From positions 1,488,001-1,552,000 of the forward strand of contig CBDFIO010000001.1 in NCBI GenBank assembly GCA_965248155.1: a stretch of DNA of 64,000 nt, read 5' to 3'. The stretch is from RFSX01 sp965248155 (GTDB lineage Bacteria > Bacteroidota > Bacteroidia > Chitinophagales > Saprospiraceae). Each line of letters opens with the position of its first letter. Position 1 is the stretch's first letter. Under the pieces are notes generated by a model. It did no database searches. It saw only the letters and a list, made by a program, of their open reading frames with translations, and was not told the origin of the DNA. This document shows, one piece after another, positions 18,090 through 27,547 of this stretch. The position numbers were made by a program, and so were the translations under genes.

Positions 18090-18467
18090 ATGAGTAGAGT
18101 GAGAATCGATATGGAGTTTATATTCAAAGCTTCGCCAGCAATTATATACCAATTCCTTACAATGCCAGAATGTTTGGTTCGGTGGTTCTGTGATGGTGTT
18201 GACATTACAGATGACATTTACACCTTTGATTGGGAAGGTAATATTGAAGATGCAGAGTTAATTGATGATATAGAAGAAGAAAGGTTACGATTCAAATGGG
18301 AGGATTCAAATGACGATGAATATTTAGAATTCAGAATGTATAAGTCAGATGTCACCAACGAAACTATCCTGGAAGTAACCGACTTTTGTGACAAAGATGA
18401 AGGTCAAGAGCAAAAAGATCTGTGGGAAACTCAAATTCTAGAATTACGTAAAGAATGCGGAGGTTAA
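18090..18467 (+). CDS. START-like (AHSA1-related) domain protein
   Basis: This 125-residue acidic protein opens with MSRVRIDMEFIFKASPAIIYQFL and continues CLVRWFCDGVDI, the pattern of the Bacteroidota START-like domain family related to AHSA1/SRPBCC. The fold is a helix-grip with a ligand cavity. The function is unknown, and the protein is probably cytoplasmic because no signal is seen. It is strikingly rich in Asp and Glu (DDIEEERLRFKWEDSNDDE). It precedes doxX by 23 bases and is likely cotranscribed. Confidence 0.75.
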   Translation: MSRVRIDMEFIFKASPAIIYQFLTMPECLVRWFCDGVDITDDIYTFDWEGNIEDAELIDDIEEERLRFKWEDSNDDEYLEFRMYKSDVTNETILEVTDFCDKDEGQEQKDLWETQILELRKECGG

Positions 18468-18490
18468 AATATTTATAACATCATTTCGAA

Positions 18491-18907
18491 ATGTCAACTT
18501 CTAAATCTCATATCGCTTCATTAATATTACGGCTCGGATTTGGCTTGCAAATGTTATTGGGTCATGGGATGTCAAAATTTAACACTTTAATTTCAGGTGA
18601 TGAAATTCATTTCCCTTCAATACTTTCATTGTCTCCAAAAATGGGTCTTATTCTAGCTGTCTTAGGAGAATTCGTCGCTTGTATATTTATCATTGTAGGA
18701 TATAAAACCAGGTACGCTGCAGTTTTTGCCATTATAACTATGGCTATGGCTGCATTCGTCTTCCATATGGATGATCAATGGTTTGCGAAAGGTTCAGGAG
18801 GGAAAGCTAAAGAAATGGCTGTGCTCTACCTGCTCGGTTTTATCGGAATTTATTTACTGGGTTCAGGAAAATATTCTCTTGACAATAAATTTGACCACGC
18901 TATTTAG
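18491..18907 (+). CDS. DoxX family membrane protein
   Basis: The 138-residue protein has four hydrophobic segments and the DoxX-family start LILRLGFGLQMLLGHGMSKF, followed by PKMGLILAVLGEFVACIFIIVG and the middle KTRYAAVFAIITMAMAAFVFH. DoxX-like proteins are inner-membrane proteins linked to quinone, thiosulfate or redox metabolism in other organisms. No specific activity can be assigned here. It lies downstream of the START-like gene and converges with glpX five bases away. Confidence 0.85.
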   Translation: MSTSKSHIASLILRLGFGLQMLLGHGMSKFNTLISGDEIHFPSILSLSPKMGLILAVLGEFVACIFIIVGYKTRYAAVFAIITMAMAAFVFHMDDQWFAKGSGGKAKEMAVLYLLGFIGIYLLGSGKYSLDNKFDHAI

Positions 18908-18912
18908 TAAGC

Positions 18913-19866
18913 CTAATAAGTCGGTTTTCTGTCAAAATGGTGTTCCGCTTGAATGTGCCTGATTGTTCCAGACTTACTTCTCATAACTATAGAATGAGTT
19001 ATTGCTCCCCAGGCTTTAAAATGTACACCTTTTAATAAACTTCCATCGGTTACTCCGGTAGCTACAAACATAACATCACCCTGAGCTAATTCATTCATCG
19101 TATACACTCGATTAATATCAGTTATTCCCATTTTTTTGGCTCTGACAACATCATCATCGTTTCGTGGAACCAGGATACCTTGAAAGTCTCCCTTAATGCA
19201 TCTCATGGCCGCCGCTGCAATAACTCCTTCAGGAGCACCTCCTGTACCGAGCAACATATCTATTCCAGTCTCAGGGAGTGCTGTTGCAATTGCTGCTGAA
19301 ACATCACCATCACCAATCAAATAAATTCTTGCACCATTATCTCTGACTTCTTGAATTAATTCTTTATGCCTTGGTCTGTCCAAAATAACAACGGTCAGAT
19401 CTGATACTGCACAATTTTTTCTTTGTGCAAGTCTTTTAAGATTATTTGTTGCGCTGTCACGAATATCTATAGAACCTACCCCGTCATGACCAACAGCGAT
19501 TTTTTTCATATAAATATCAGGAGCATTGAGTAGATTTCCTTTCTTACCAATCGCCATTACAGAAATAGCATTATGACCTCCATTGGCACAAATAGTTGTT
19601 CCTTCCAGAGGATCTAAAGCGATTTCCAATTCTGGTAATCCACCTGCACCGACCACCTCTCCAATGTATAGCATAGGAGCTTCATCTCGTTCGCCTTCTC
19701 CAATCACTACCGTAGCAGTGCAAGCCACAGTATCCAACATATTTCGCATACCATCGACTGCTGCTTGGTCAGCTGCTTTTTCATCACCTTTACCCATCCA
19801 TCGTGCAGAATTGATAGCTGCGATTTCGGTGACTCTGACAAATTCTAAAGCTAAATTTCGATTCAT
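18913..19866 (-). CDS. glpX: Class II fructose-1,6-bisphosphatase
   Basis: The 317-residue enzyme matches GlpX throughout: FVRVTEIAAINSARWMGKGD, TVVIGEGERDEAPMLYIGE (metal-binding Glu and Asp residues), IALDPLEGTTICANGGHNAI, IYLIGDGDVSAAIA and MLLGTGGAPEGVIAAAA. It hydrolyses fructose-1,6-bisphosphate to fructose-6-phosphate in gluconeogenesis and needs a divalent metal. It is a single gene with a near-consensus -7 box (TACTTTCG, minus strand, 19920-19913) upstream. Confidence 0.96.
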   Translation of the reverse strand: MNRNLALEFVRVTEIAAINSARWMGKGDEKAADQAAVDGMRNMLDTVACTATVVIGEGERDEAPMLYIGEVVGAGGLPELEIALDPLEGTTICANGGHNAISVMAIGKKGNLLNAPDIYMKKIAVGHDGVGSIDIRDSATNNLKRLAQRKNCAVSDLTVVILDRPRHKELIQEVRDNGARIYLIGDGDVSAAIATALPETGIDMLLGTGGAPEGVIAAAAMRCIKGDFQGILVPRNDDDVVRAKKMGITDINRVYTMNELAQGDVMFVATGVTDGSLLKGVHFKAWGAITHSIVMRSKSGTIRHIQAEHHFDRKPTY

Positions 19867-20026
19867 TTATAAAATTTATTTCTGATAATATCGTATTAAT
19901 ACACTTTCAGGGCGAAAGTACAAATTACTTAGCGAAATAAACCTATCAGATAGCCTAATTGACTCAGGTCACCTTACAAATAGATAAATTGAATAAATTC
20001 CTTTGTATTGGCTTAGAAGTGACGAA

Positions 20027-20260
20027 TTACTTTTTGCCGGAGACGATTTTTTCGAAACTATCTTCGATGAATTTTTTCCCATCCCATTTCCCTAACCATT
20101 CACAGTTTTCTTTCTGTGTTTTAAGATATTGTCTATAAGCGTCAACGGCTTTCTGCTTCTCTTCTCTCTTAATGGTGATGTTATTATTGTAGCCCTTCTT
20201 AATATTGAAGTAGTAAATTCCTTTTCCAAATTCAAATTTCTTAGTACGTGGTCGTGCCAT
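20027..20260 (-). CDS. Small basic conserved-type protein, unknown function
   Basis: The 77-residue Lys-rich protein starts MARPRTKKFEFGKGIYYFN and ends with SGKK. No domain is recognised. There is no signal peptide or membrane segment. The regular mix of beta-like N-terminus and Lys/Glu-rich helix (REEKQKAVDAYRQYLKTQKE), good coding character and a clean ATG support a real gene. Its size and charge would suit a nucleic-acid or ribosome-associated protein, but this is only a guess. It stands alone in a region otherwise without genes (19867-20530). Confidence 0.6.
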   Translation of the reverse strand: MARPRTKKFEFGKGIYYFNIKKGYNNNITIKREEKQKAVDAYRQYLKTQKENCEWLGKWDGKKFIEDSFEKIVSGKK

Positions 20261-20474
20261 CTTTTATACTATTTAGTTTTCAAAAAATTAATCAATATTA
20301 AAACCCTAACTTGATCGCGTATATGCATATCAAATTACTTATCACAAAAGCTAAGAAATATTAACTGAATGAATTTCCTTTCCGATGAGTTTAAGAAGTA
20401 TGCAGGTACGAAGTCTGATATTAGAATAAGATTATTGAATTACCAATGAGTTAACGTGTTTTTTACATAAAAAG

Positions 20475-20490
20475 TTTGCAAAAATGCAAA
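20475..20490. repeat. Inverted repeat upstream of the DinB-like gene
   Basis: TTTGCA and TGCAAA flank AAAA, a perfect 6-base inverted repeat 40 bases before the DinB-like ATG, in the 270-base gap 20261-20530. It could be an operator or leader hairpin. Nothing else recognisable is seen in the gap. Confidence 0.3.
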
Positions 20491-20530
20491 AAAGCTAATA
20501 ATTAAACAGAATTAATTAGAATATTACTTC

Positions 20531-21054
20531 ATGAATGGTAAAGAGGTAGCAAATCACTTGAATGAAAGCTTTAATGCCGTTCATAGTTGGATAAAAGATC
20601 AAAATATTGGAAAATTCGAGCAAGGACCCCAAAATAAATGGAATACAAGCCAACATTTAGATCACTTGCTACAAACAGCACTCTTGATAAATAAGGCCAT
20701 GAAAATGCCAAAATTTGTATTGAAATATAAATTTGGAACGCCTAACAGACTAACAAGAAGCTATAACGAGATTGTAGATAAATATCTTCTCAAACTAAGC
20801 TCAATCCCAACTGGTGTCAGTTCCCCATTAAAAATTAAATCTTACTCATTAAATCAAAAAAATGAAATATTGAAAAGATTTAAAACCGCAGGTGTAAACT
20901 TAAGTGCAACTTGTCTTAAATGGCCGGAACATAAATTGGACAAATACCTTCTACCCCACCCACACTGATGGGTAAAATGATAATTCGAGAAATACTGATG
21001 TGGTGCAGTTACCATAATTATCATCATCTAAAAAATCTAAAACAAAATTATTAA
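20531..21054 (+). pseudogene. DinB-family protein, frameshifted near the 3' end
   Basis: The first 145 codons (to TGA at 20966-20968) encode a DinB-like four-helix protein with an N-terminal metal-ligand region (WNTSQHLDHLLQTA). The frame stops at LLPHPH. Bases 20963 onward in the +1 frame read TLMGKMIIREILMWCSYH then NYHHLKNLKQNY and end with TAA at 21052-21054. This is the expected DinB C-terminus with its second His cluster. Removing two bases of the CACA at 20960-20964 would join the frames into a 173-residue protein of normal length. The restored stop overlaps the next gene's ATG as TAATG. DinB-like proteins are metal-dependent thiol transferases or hydrolases. As written, the product lacks the C-terminal metal ligands. 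Confidence 0.8.
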
Positions 21055-22199
21055 TGAGATTATTATTTGCGCTTTTATTTTTTGCTGTTCTCAATGCTTG
21101 TAACCCCAAGACTGAGTATGTTCAACTTGCTGTTGGAACATATACTCAAAAAGAAGGACATGTAGATGGTAAGGCGGAAGGCATCTATATATTAAAGTTC
21201 GATCTTTTATCTGGCCAACTTATTTATCAGGATACTATTGGAGGATTTGTTAATCCATCATACATTAATGTCCACCCTAACGGTCAGGCCATTTATGCTG
21301 TTAATGAAACAAGAATTGAAGAAACAGAATCAGGGTACATAAGCGCTGTTTTACAAGATGTAAATGGAATATGGAAAACTAAAAATCATTTGTCAAGTCA
21401 AGGCGCTTATCCTTGCTATATTCAGCTTGATAATAATAATGAATATCTTCTAGTCGCAAACTATCTTGAAACTGTTTCAAGCATTAAATTAAACTCTGAC
21501 GGCGCTTTACAATCTATTACAGATACAGAAAAACATCCGAAAACTGAATCTGACCATCCAAGGCAAGATGGCCCTCATCCACACATGATCCGACAGATTA
21601 ATGACGATATCGTTCTGGTTTCAGATTTAGGATCAAATAAAATTTTCCATTATAAATATGATGCCGGTCAATTAACTTTTCTATCTGCTACAGATATGAA
21701 AGTGCATGCTGGTCCACGGCATTTTGAGATGTCTCTAGACCATAAAATTCTATACGTGCTCAATGAATTAAATCAGACAATCGAATGTTTTAATGCTGAA
21801 AATTTCGATCAAGCTCTTATTCATTTCCAAACTATTAAAACTATAGATACAGAAGCTAAGGAAAGCAATGTCAATTGTTCAGCCCTTAAGATCCATCCCA
21901 ATGGAAAATTTTTATATGCAGCAAACAGAGGATTGCAAGGATCAAAACAAAACAGTATTGCTGTATTCCAAATTGATACTCAAACCGGTCAGTTAGAACT
22001 GATAGAAATTATGGCTACAAAAGGTGAAATTCCCCGGGATTTTGAAATAAGTCCTGATGGACAATTCTTGCTCGTTGCACATCAAGATTCGAGCAATATC
22101 AGAATTTTTAAAATAGATACCAAGTCAGGAAAATTGAAGGATCTAAATATCGAATTTGCTATCCCTACTCCAGTGTGTCTTAAATTCTTTGAAACTTAA
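21054..22199 (+). CDS. Lactonase-family beta-propeller lipoprotein
   Basis: The 381-residue protein has a lipobox signal (FAVLNAC, Cys16) and a seven-bladed propeller pattern of the lactonase/6-phosphogluconolactonase family (PF10282): LAVGTYTQ, GIYILKFDLLSGQL, NPSYINVHPNGQAIYAVNE, RHFEMSLDHKILYVLNE, RDFEISPDGQFLLVAHQ. Cytoplasmic members hydrolyse 6-phosphogluconolactone. Being a lipoprotein, this one probably acts on another lactone, or on no lactone, in the periplasm or at the surface. Its ATG overlaps the restored stop of the DinB-like gene (TAATG), so the two were originally translationally coupled. Confidence 0.85.
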   Translation: MRLLFALLFFAVLNACNPKTEYVQLAVGTYTQKEGHVDGKAEGIYILKFDLLSGQLIYQDTIGGFVNPSYINVHPNGQAIYAVNETRIEETESGYISAVLQDVNGIWKTKNHLSSQGAYPCYIQLDNNNEYLLVANYLETVSSIKLNSDGALQSITDTEKHPKTESDHPRQDGPHPHMIRQINDDIVLVSDLGSNKIFHYKYDAGQLTFLSATDMKVHAGPRHFEMSLDHKILYVLNELNQTIECFNAENFDQALIHFQTIKTIDTEAKESNVNCSALKIHPNGKFLYAANRGLQGSKQNSIAVFQIDTQTGQLELIEIMATKGEIPRDFEISPDGQFLLVAHQDSSNIRIFKIDTKSGKLKDLNIEFAIPTPVCLKFFET

Positions 22200-22270
22200 A
22201 TATTTATTAATACTCCTATTTTCTATAATTCTTCAAAGCACTTTTACATTGTGATTAAACGATTCCTTTG

Positions 22271-23410
22271 ATGTTTAGTCTAATTAAAAAAAATACAGAA
22301 ATGGAAATAGGATATGTACTCATACTTCCCTTTTTAATCTTTTCATGTAATAACGATGCATTAATGGATTCTGAATCAGAGAATCCAGAAGAACAATTAA
22401 CAGAGCTGTATTTTCCTTCATCGGATAATGAAGAATGGGATCAGACAGATGCATCTGAATTATCATGGAATACTGAAAAGATTCCGGAATTAATGGATTT
22501 ACTTGAAGAAAACGGAACAAGAGCATTTATAATATTGGTAAATGGAAAAATTGCTATTGAAGCGTATTTCGGAAAAGATTTATTGAATCTAAGTGACTTC
22601 AATCAATCGAAACAATGGTATTGGGCTTCCGCAGGAAAAACATTGACTTCATTCTTGATTGGGAAAGCTCAGGAAGATAATTTTCTATCCATTCATGACA
22701 AAAGTTCAGATTACCTGGGCAACAACTGGACTGATTTATCAAAAGAAAATGAAGATCAAATTACGATTCGCCATCAATTAACGATGACAACAGGATTGGA
22801 TGACATGGTTAGTGACAATCATGACTTTAGCCCCGAAAACTTAATTTATAAAGCAGATGCAGGTTCCCGTTGGGCTTACCATAATGCACCATACACTATT
22901 CTGGACCAGGTCATAGAATCTGCAGTAAATGAAGAATATGAAGCTTATTTTAATCGAGTATTACGAGATAAAATTGGAATGGATGGCAATTGGGTCTGGC
23001 TGAATAACGATCATGTTTATTTCAGTACTGCCAGATCCATGGTAAGGTTTGGTTTATTAATAAGCCATAATGGAAATTGGGATGGTGAAAGCATATTCTC
23101 CGATCAGGATTATCTTACAGAGATGAGCACTCCTTCTCAAAATATCAATAATTCGTATGGATACTTGTGGTGGCTTAATGGAAAAGATAATTATATGTTG
23201 CCAGGTCTACAAATTACATTCCCAGGAGCTATAACTCCAGAAGCTCCTGCAGATATGTATTCAGGTATTGGAAAAAATGGTCAATATATAAGTGTCATTC
23301 CATCTCTAGACATGGTAATGTTCAGAATGGGTGAAAATCCGGATGAAGTTCCAGTTCCCCTATTATTTCAAAAGGACATTTGGAAAATAATGAATCAGAT
23401 TATTGAGTAA
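22271..23410 (+). CDS. Serine hydrolase, beta-lactamase/class C fold, lipoprotein
   Basis: The 379-residue protein has a lipoprotein signal (LPFLIFSCNN) and the class C beta-lactamase-like fold: S-x-x-K at Ser120-Lys123 (WASAGKTLTSFL) and Y-x-N at Tyr203 (AYHNAPYTIL). The C-terminal part has GYLWWLNG and YSGIGKNGQYISVIPSLDMV. These families include esterases, D-amino-acid peptidases and amide hydrolases, and the substrate is not predictable. A second member of the superfamily is encoded at 43340-44698. The ATG at 22271 is used, but another at 22301 would also leave a lipobox signal. Confidence 0.85.
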   Translation: MFSLIKKNTEMEIGYVLILPFLIFSCNNDALMDSESENPEEQLTELYFPSSDNEEWDQTDASELSWNTEKIPELMDLLEENGTRAFIILVNGKIAIEAYFGKDLLNLSDFNQSKQWYWASAGKTLTSFLIGKAQEDNFLSIHDKSSDYLGNNWTDLSKENEDQITIRHQLTMTTGLDDMVSDNHDFSPENLIYKADAGSRWAYHNAPYTILDQVIESAVNEEYEAYFNRVLRDKIGMDGNWVWLNNDHVYFSTARSMVRFGLLISHNGNWDGESIFSDQDYLTEMSTPSQNINNSYGYLWWLNGKDNYMLPGLQITFPGAITPEAPADMYSGIGKNGQYISVIPSLDMVMFRMGENPDEVPVPLLFQKDIWKIMNQIIE

Positions 23411-23468
23411 TTATTTATAGTTATTCTTCAATTTTACAACTCATAGCTATTGTGCTATCTTAGCTTTT

Positions 23469-24614
23469 ATGCCAGAGTTCAAATCCAAGTTACCCAACAG
23501 CGGTAAGACAATTTTCTCTATTATGTCAGCAATGGCGAACGAACACAAAGCCATTAATCTTGGTCAAGGGTTCCCAAATTTTGATTGTCCAGACGAACTC
23601 AAGGCACTAATCACTAAACATCTTGAAGCTGGCAAAAATCAATATGCTCCGATGCCCGGAATTCTTCCATTAAGAGAAATCCTGGCGGCTAAAATGAATA
23701 AGATGTATGGCTGCGATTTAAATGGGCAGACTAATATCACGATTACTGCAGGAGCAACACAAGCGCTCTTCACTTCTATTACTTCGTTTGTACAAAAAGA
23801 AGACGAGGTGATCATTATCGAACCTGCATATGATTCCTATCGACCTACAATTGAAATTGCAGGTGGGAAGCCTATACCTTATATTTTAAAGGGTCCGGAT
23901 TTTAAAATAGACTGGGAAAATTTTGAGTCACTGATGTCTCCACAAACAAAGATGGTTATCATCAACACTCCCCATAATCCCACTGGAATGACATTAAATG
24001 AAAATGACATTTTTCAACTCGAAAGAATATGTTCAAATTCTAATGCAATTATTCTTAGTGATGAAGTGTATGAACATTTGATTTACGATGGAGAAGAACA
24101 TCAAAGCATTTTGAAATACCCGGGATTAAGAGAAAGAAGTATGGCTGTTTATTCATTTGGAAAAACCTTCCATAGTACAGGCTGGAAAATAGGCTATTGT
24201 GTTGGACCTGAAACATTGATGAAAGAGTTCAGAAAGATTCATCAATGGAATGTGTTTAGTGTAAATTCGTTTATTCAATATGCTCTAGCCGAATACTTAG
24301 AAACTCCGGATCATTATCTTCAATTAGCATCATTTTTTGAAAACAAAAGAAATCTGTTTCTTGAAGCCATTGAACAGTCTAATATGACAGCAATTCCTTC
24401 AAAGGGAACATACTTTCAACTATGTAATTATTCTTCAATCAGTGAATCAGACGATATCAGTTTTTGTAAATGGATTACCAAAGAAAAAGGTGTAGCTGCT
24501 ATCCCAATTTCAGTGTTCTATACCGATTCAAGACAAGATAAATTGATACGGTTTTGTTTTGCTAAAACAGATGAGCTATTAATGCAGGCAGCTGAGCGAT
24601 TAATAACTTTATAA
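23469..24614 (+). CDS. PLP-dependent methionine-type aminotransferase (YbdL-like)
   Basis: The 381-residue class I/II aminotransferase has INLGQGFPNFDCP, the PLP-phosphate region TAGATQALF, NTPHNPTGM, the aspartate SDEVYEHLIYDG, and the PLP lysine in SFGKTFHSTGWKIGY. The FGKTFHSTGWKIGY block is typical of YbdL/kynurenine-glutamine-transaminase-like enzymes, which transaminate methionine and aromatic amino acids with glutamine or keto-acids. The keto-amide product of such a reaction is the substrate of the omega-amidase encoded at 6861-7622. It is followed after 25 bases by the hydratase gene. Confidence 0.9.
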   Translation: MPEFKSKLPNSGKTIFSIMSAMANEHKAINLGQGFPNFDCPDELKALITKHLEAGKNQYAPMPGILPLREILAAKMNKMYGCDLNGQTNITITAGATQALFTSITSFVQKEDEVIIIEPAYDSYRPTIEIAGGKPIPYILKGPDFKIDWENFESLMSPQTKMVIINTPHNPTGMTLNENDIFQLERICSNSNAIILSDEVYEHLIYDGEEHQSILKYPGLRERSMAVYSFGKTFHSTGWKIGYCVGPETLMKEFRKIHQWNVFSVNSFIQYALAEYLETPDHYLQLASFFENKRNLFLEAIEQSNMTAIPSKGTYFQLCNYSSISESDDISFCKWITKEKGVAAIPISVFYTDSRQDKLIRFCFAKTDELLMQAAERLITL

Positions 24615-24639
24615 AAGTATTTTTAACAAATTTTTCTAT

Positions 24640-25401
24640 ATGAATTACAATCAGATAGCAGAACAATTAGACAAGGCTGTTATGGAGGCAAAGGCCACTA
24701 CGCAGATCAGTAAAAACAGGGAGTTAAATATTGATGAGGCATATGCCGTCCAAAGTATTTTGTTGGCAAGAAGATATATCAGGGGTGAAGAGTTGGTAGG
24801 ACTTAAATTGGGTTTTACAAGTAAAGCTAAAATGGAACAGATGGGAGTCCATGATATGATCTGGGGCAGATTAACCAATCAGATGAATCTAGGAGATACT
24901 AAAGAAATAGATTTGAGTAAGTATATTCATCCAAGAGCAGAGCCTGAAATTGCTTTTCTTTTTAAAAAGAAAGTTGACAAAATATTGTCTGAAAACGATA
25001 TTGATAAATACCTCGACGGAATAGCTGTTGCCATTGAGATCATAGATTCAAGATATCAAAATTTTAAATTTTCATTGTCGGATGTAATTGCAGACAATTG
25101 CTCATCTACAGGTTTTGTAATCGGAGAATGGAAGGATCCACATTCCAATGTCCAAGATATAGCTATGACTTTAAAAGTCAATGGTGAAATTATACATCAA
25201 GGTAATTCTAATGCTATTCTTGGCAATCCTCTGGAATCTTTGAAAGCAGCATCAAGGCTGGCCTTAGAATACGGTGAAATTATCGAAGCAAGTTCAATTC
25301 TGTTAGCAGGTGCAGCTACCCCTGCTGAGTTTTTATCAACCGGACAAAATGTGTCCGTTTATGCAGAAGGTCTTGGATCAGTTGAAATAAACTGCCTCTG
25401 A
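24640..25401 (+). CDS. 2-keto-4-pentenoate hydratase / oxalocrotonate decarboxylase family protein
   Basis: The 253-residue protein is of the fumarylacetoacetase C-terminal fold, hydratase branch: AYAVQSILLARR, LVGLKLGFTSKAKM, HPRAEPEIAFLF (metal-binding Glu), VAIEIIDSRYQNF and SILLAGAATPAEFL. Family members hydrate 2-hydroxypenta-2,4-dienoate or decarboxylate 4-oxalocrotonate in meta-cleavage and tryptophan breakdown pathways. No other meta-cleavage gene is close, but the neighbouring aminotransferase could have kynurenine activity, which would fit tryptophan degradation. That link is inference. Confidence 0.85.
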   Translation: MNYNQIAEQLDKAVMEAKATTQISKNRELNIDEAYAVQSILLARRYIRGEELVGLKLGFTSKAKMEQMGVHDMIWGRLTNQMNLGDTKEIDLSKYIHPRAEPEIAFLFKKKVDKILSENDIDKYLDGIAVAIEIIDSRYQNFKFSLSDVIADNCSSTGFVIGEWKDPHSNVQDIAMTLKVNGEIIHQGNSNAILGNPLESLKAASRLALEYGEIIEASSILLAGAATPAEFLSTGQNVSVYAEGLGSVEINCL

Positions 25402-25447
25402 TTCCCTTTGAAAGGCTTTGGTTTACAAATAAAGAGTATCTTGGAAT

Positions 25448-25918
25448 ATGCGAAATTCTTACAATTTATATCCTAAAATAAATCTCCTGATTTTTAGTTT
25501 GATCATTTGTTTTTCTTGTAAAGAAAACACAGCAGAAGTCGCGTCCCCCGATACGATTAAATCAGATATTATGACTGTAATAATGGATCAGCAAGAAGCC
25601 TGGAACGAAGGAAATATTGATCGATTCATGGAAGGATATTGGAACAATCAAGATTTAAGTTTTTCCGGAAAATCCGGAGTGACTAAGGGTTGGCAAAACA
25701 CATTGGTAAGATACAAGGAAAGCTACCCGGATAAAGCTGCCATGGGTGTACTGACTTTCACAATCAGCGAAATAAGAATCATTTCTGAAACTGTAGCAAC
25801 ATTAAATGGTCAATTCGAATTGGAAAGAGAAAATGACAAACCAAGTGGATACTTCACATTAGTATGGGAAAAGATTGATGGGAAATGGTTAATAACTTCG
25901 GATCACACTTCCAGCTAA
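25448..25918 (+). CDS. DUF4440 / NTF2-like lipoprotein
   Basis: The 156-residue protein has a lipoprotein signal (LIFSLIICFSC, Cys26) and an NTF2-like fold similar to DUF4440: DQQEAWNEGNIDRFMEGYW, LSFSGKSGVTKGWQ, GYFTLVWEKIDGKWLITSDHTS. Such domains are small cone-shaped ligand-binding or enzyme scaffolds, and the specific role is unknown. It probably sits in the envelope. It is downstream of the hydratase by 46 bases and convergent with the next lipoprotein gene. Confidence 0.8.
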   Translation: MRNSYNLYPKINLLIFSLIICFSCKENTAEVASPDTIKSDIMTVIMDQQEAWNEGNIDRFMEGYWNNQDLSFSGKSGVTKGWQNTLVRYKESYPDKAAMGVLTFTISEIRIISETVATLNGQFELERENDKPSGYFTLVWEKIDGKWLITSDHTSS

Positions 25919-25922
25919 ACAG

Positions 25923-26249
25923 TTAATGTGCATATATCGTATCAATAAAAAATGCATTTGTCTCCCAATCTAGTCCTTGACATTCAGTAACGCCAGCAAA
26001 TCCACCCAAGCTGCATAATAAGTTGCAATTTTCATCATAAATATCTGCTGTACCGTCGGCAATGCAATTTCCCTTTTGGAAGCAATAGACTTCCTGGCCA
26101 TTAAAATTCCATAATGTTAGATCACCGGATTCTCTACAAGCGTCTTTTTTAAATTCCTCCAATATTTCATCTATGCATAAAGGGATGTCTAGATCGTCAC
26201 TGCTGCAAGAGAAAGTAAAAAATAAGCCAATTATTAAAAGGTATTTCAT
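25923..26249 (-). CDS. Cysteine-rich small lipoprotein
   Basis: From the ATG at 26249 this is a 108-residue protein with a lipoprotein signal (YLLIIGLFFTFSCSSDD). After the lipid-linked Cys there are seven more cysteines, including VYCFQKGNC and ENCNLLC, suggesting several disulfides. The sequence resembles a family of short Bacteroidota lipoproteins of unknown function (DUF6970-like); I am not certain of that match. The upstream TTG in-frame start would add seven non-typical residues before MKYLL and is not used. Confidence 0.65.
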   Translation of the reverse strand: MKYLLIIGLFFTFSCSSDDLDIPLCIDEILEEFKKDACRESGDLTLWNFNGQEVYCFQKGNCIADGTADIYDENCNLLCSLGGFAGVTECQGLDWETNAFFIDTIYAH

Positions 26250-26373
26250 ATGATCTTTTTTATTAGTCAAAGATAGATAATTCTCTTGAACTATTAATGA
26301 TTATTTAAACCAATATTAAATATTTCATAAGATCGCATTCATTGTGTCATCATTAAAAGCTTAATTTCACTTT

Positions 26374-27540
26374 ATGTCAAATTCTGTTCTTGATCGATTT
26401 ATTAATCATGTAATCGAAAGTTTACAGCTTGATACTTATGTGAAACTTTCTTTGAAAAACAAAAAAAATAAAGAAGTTGACTTGCAACAGGTAATCATCA
26501 GATATGTTTCATTGAACAAAGGAATGCATTTCTCATTTACTTATCGGCATCCAACCAAAGACATCACCAAAAATTATAAGCAAAATGAAGGAATTAATGT
26601 CATTAAAGATTTATTGAATGATCAATTCTTTCAAGCGGATTTACTTCTAAAAAACAAAACAGTCTTTTTTAATAGTCAAGCAAAAACTAAAATGACTGTA
26701 AAGGAAAATACGATCAGTTCATCAGTATCGCGTTCACATGACAAAGCTAAGTCGACTAAAATTAAACCTGATGACAAACTTTATCTTAAAAGATTAGGAA
26801 TAACAAGTTCTAATGGAATCGTAATTGGTGAGAAGAGATCTAAATACAAGCAAATCAACAAATATTTGGAAATTCTTGAAAACTTAATCACTAAAAGCGG
26901 ATTAAATGAATCATATACATTGCTGGATATGGGCTCAGGAAAGGCCTATCTAACATTTGCACTATTTGATTATCTGACGAATGAACTAAAACACACCGTT
27001 AAGATGGTTGGTGTGGAATTAAGAAAAGAACTGGTAGAGAATTCCAATGTATTGGCTAAAGATTGCGGTTTTTCAAATTTAAGTTTTGAGTTAGGAAGTA
27101 TTGAAGATTCAACTTTTAAAAAGATAGATATACTTATTGCGCTCCATGCTTGTGATACAGCTACTGATGAAGCTATTTATAAAGGAATACGAGCGGATGC
27201 AAAAATTATTATGTGTTCTCCTTGTTGTCACAAACAGATTAGAAAACAATTAGATCCAGAAAATGCACTGGCTCACATTAACCAATATGGAATTTTAATG
27301 GAGAGACAAGCTGAGCTGATAACAGATACAATAAGGACGTTAATTCTCGAATCATTTGGATATAAATCTAAGGTTATAGAATTTATTTCAACAGAACATA
27401 CTTCTAAAAATCTGATGATTATTGCTGTGAAAGATGGAAAAATAGATAATGGAAATTCTGCTAGCCTGGCGGCCGTGAAATCACTAAAAAAAATATTTGG
27501 AATTCAGTCCCATTATCTTGAAACATTATTGGAAATATAA
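26374..27540 (+). CDS. SAM-dependent methyltransferase (Methyltransf_32 type)
   Basis: The 388-residue protein has an N-terminal region of about 170 residues without clear homology and a C-terminal Rossmann methyltransferase: motif I LLDMGSGKAYLTFALFDYL, the acidic strand VGVELRKELVENSN, and IDILIALHACDTATDEAI followed by IIMCSPCCHKQIRKQL. The HACDTATD and SPCCHK blocks are typical of PF13679, which includes proteins proposed to modify RNA or protein. The substrate is unknown. It is convergent with lipB. Confidence 0.85.
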   Translation: MSNSVLDRFINHVIESLQLDTYVKLSLKNKKNKEVDLQQVIIRYVSLNKGMHFSFTYRHPTKDITKNYKQNEGINVIKDLLNDQFFQADLLLKNKTVFFNSQAKTKMTVKENTISSSVSRSHDKAKSTKIKPDDKLYLKRLGITSSNGIVIGEKRSKYKQINKYLEILENLITKSGLNESYTLLDMGSGKAYLTFALFDYLTNELKHTVKMVGVELRKELVENSNVLAKDCGFSNLSFELGSIEDSTFKKIDILIALHACDTATDEAIYKGIRADAKIIMCSPCCHKQIRKQLDPENALAHINQYGILMERQAELITDTIRTLILESFGYKSKVIEFISTEHTSKNLMIIAVKDGKIDNGNSASLAAVKSLKKIFGIQSHYLETLLEI

Positions 27541-27547
27541 CTTTATG

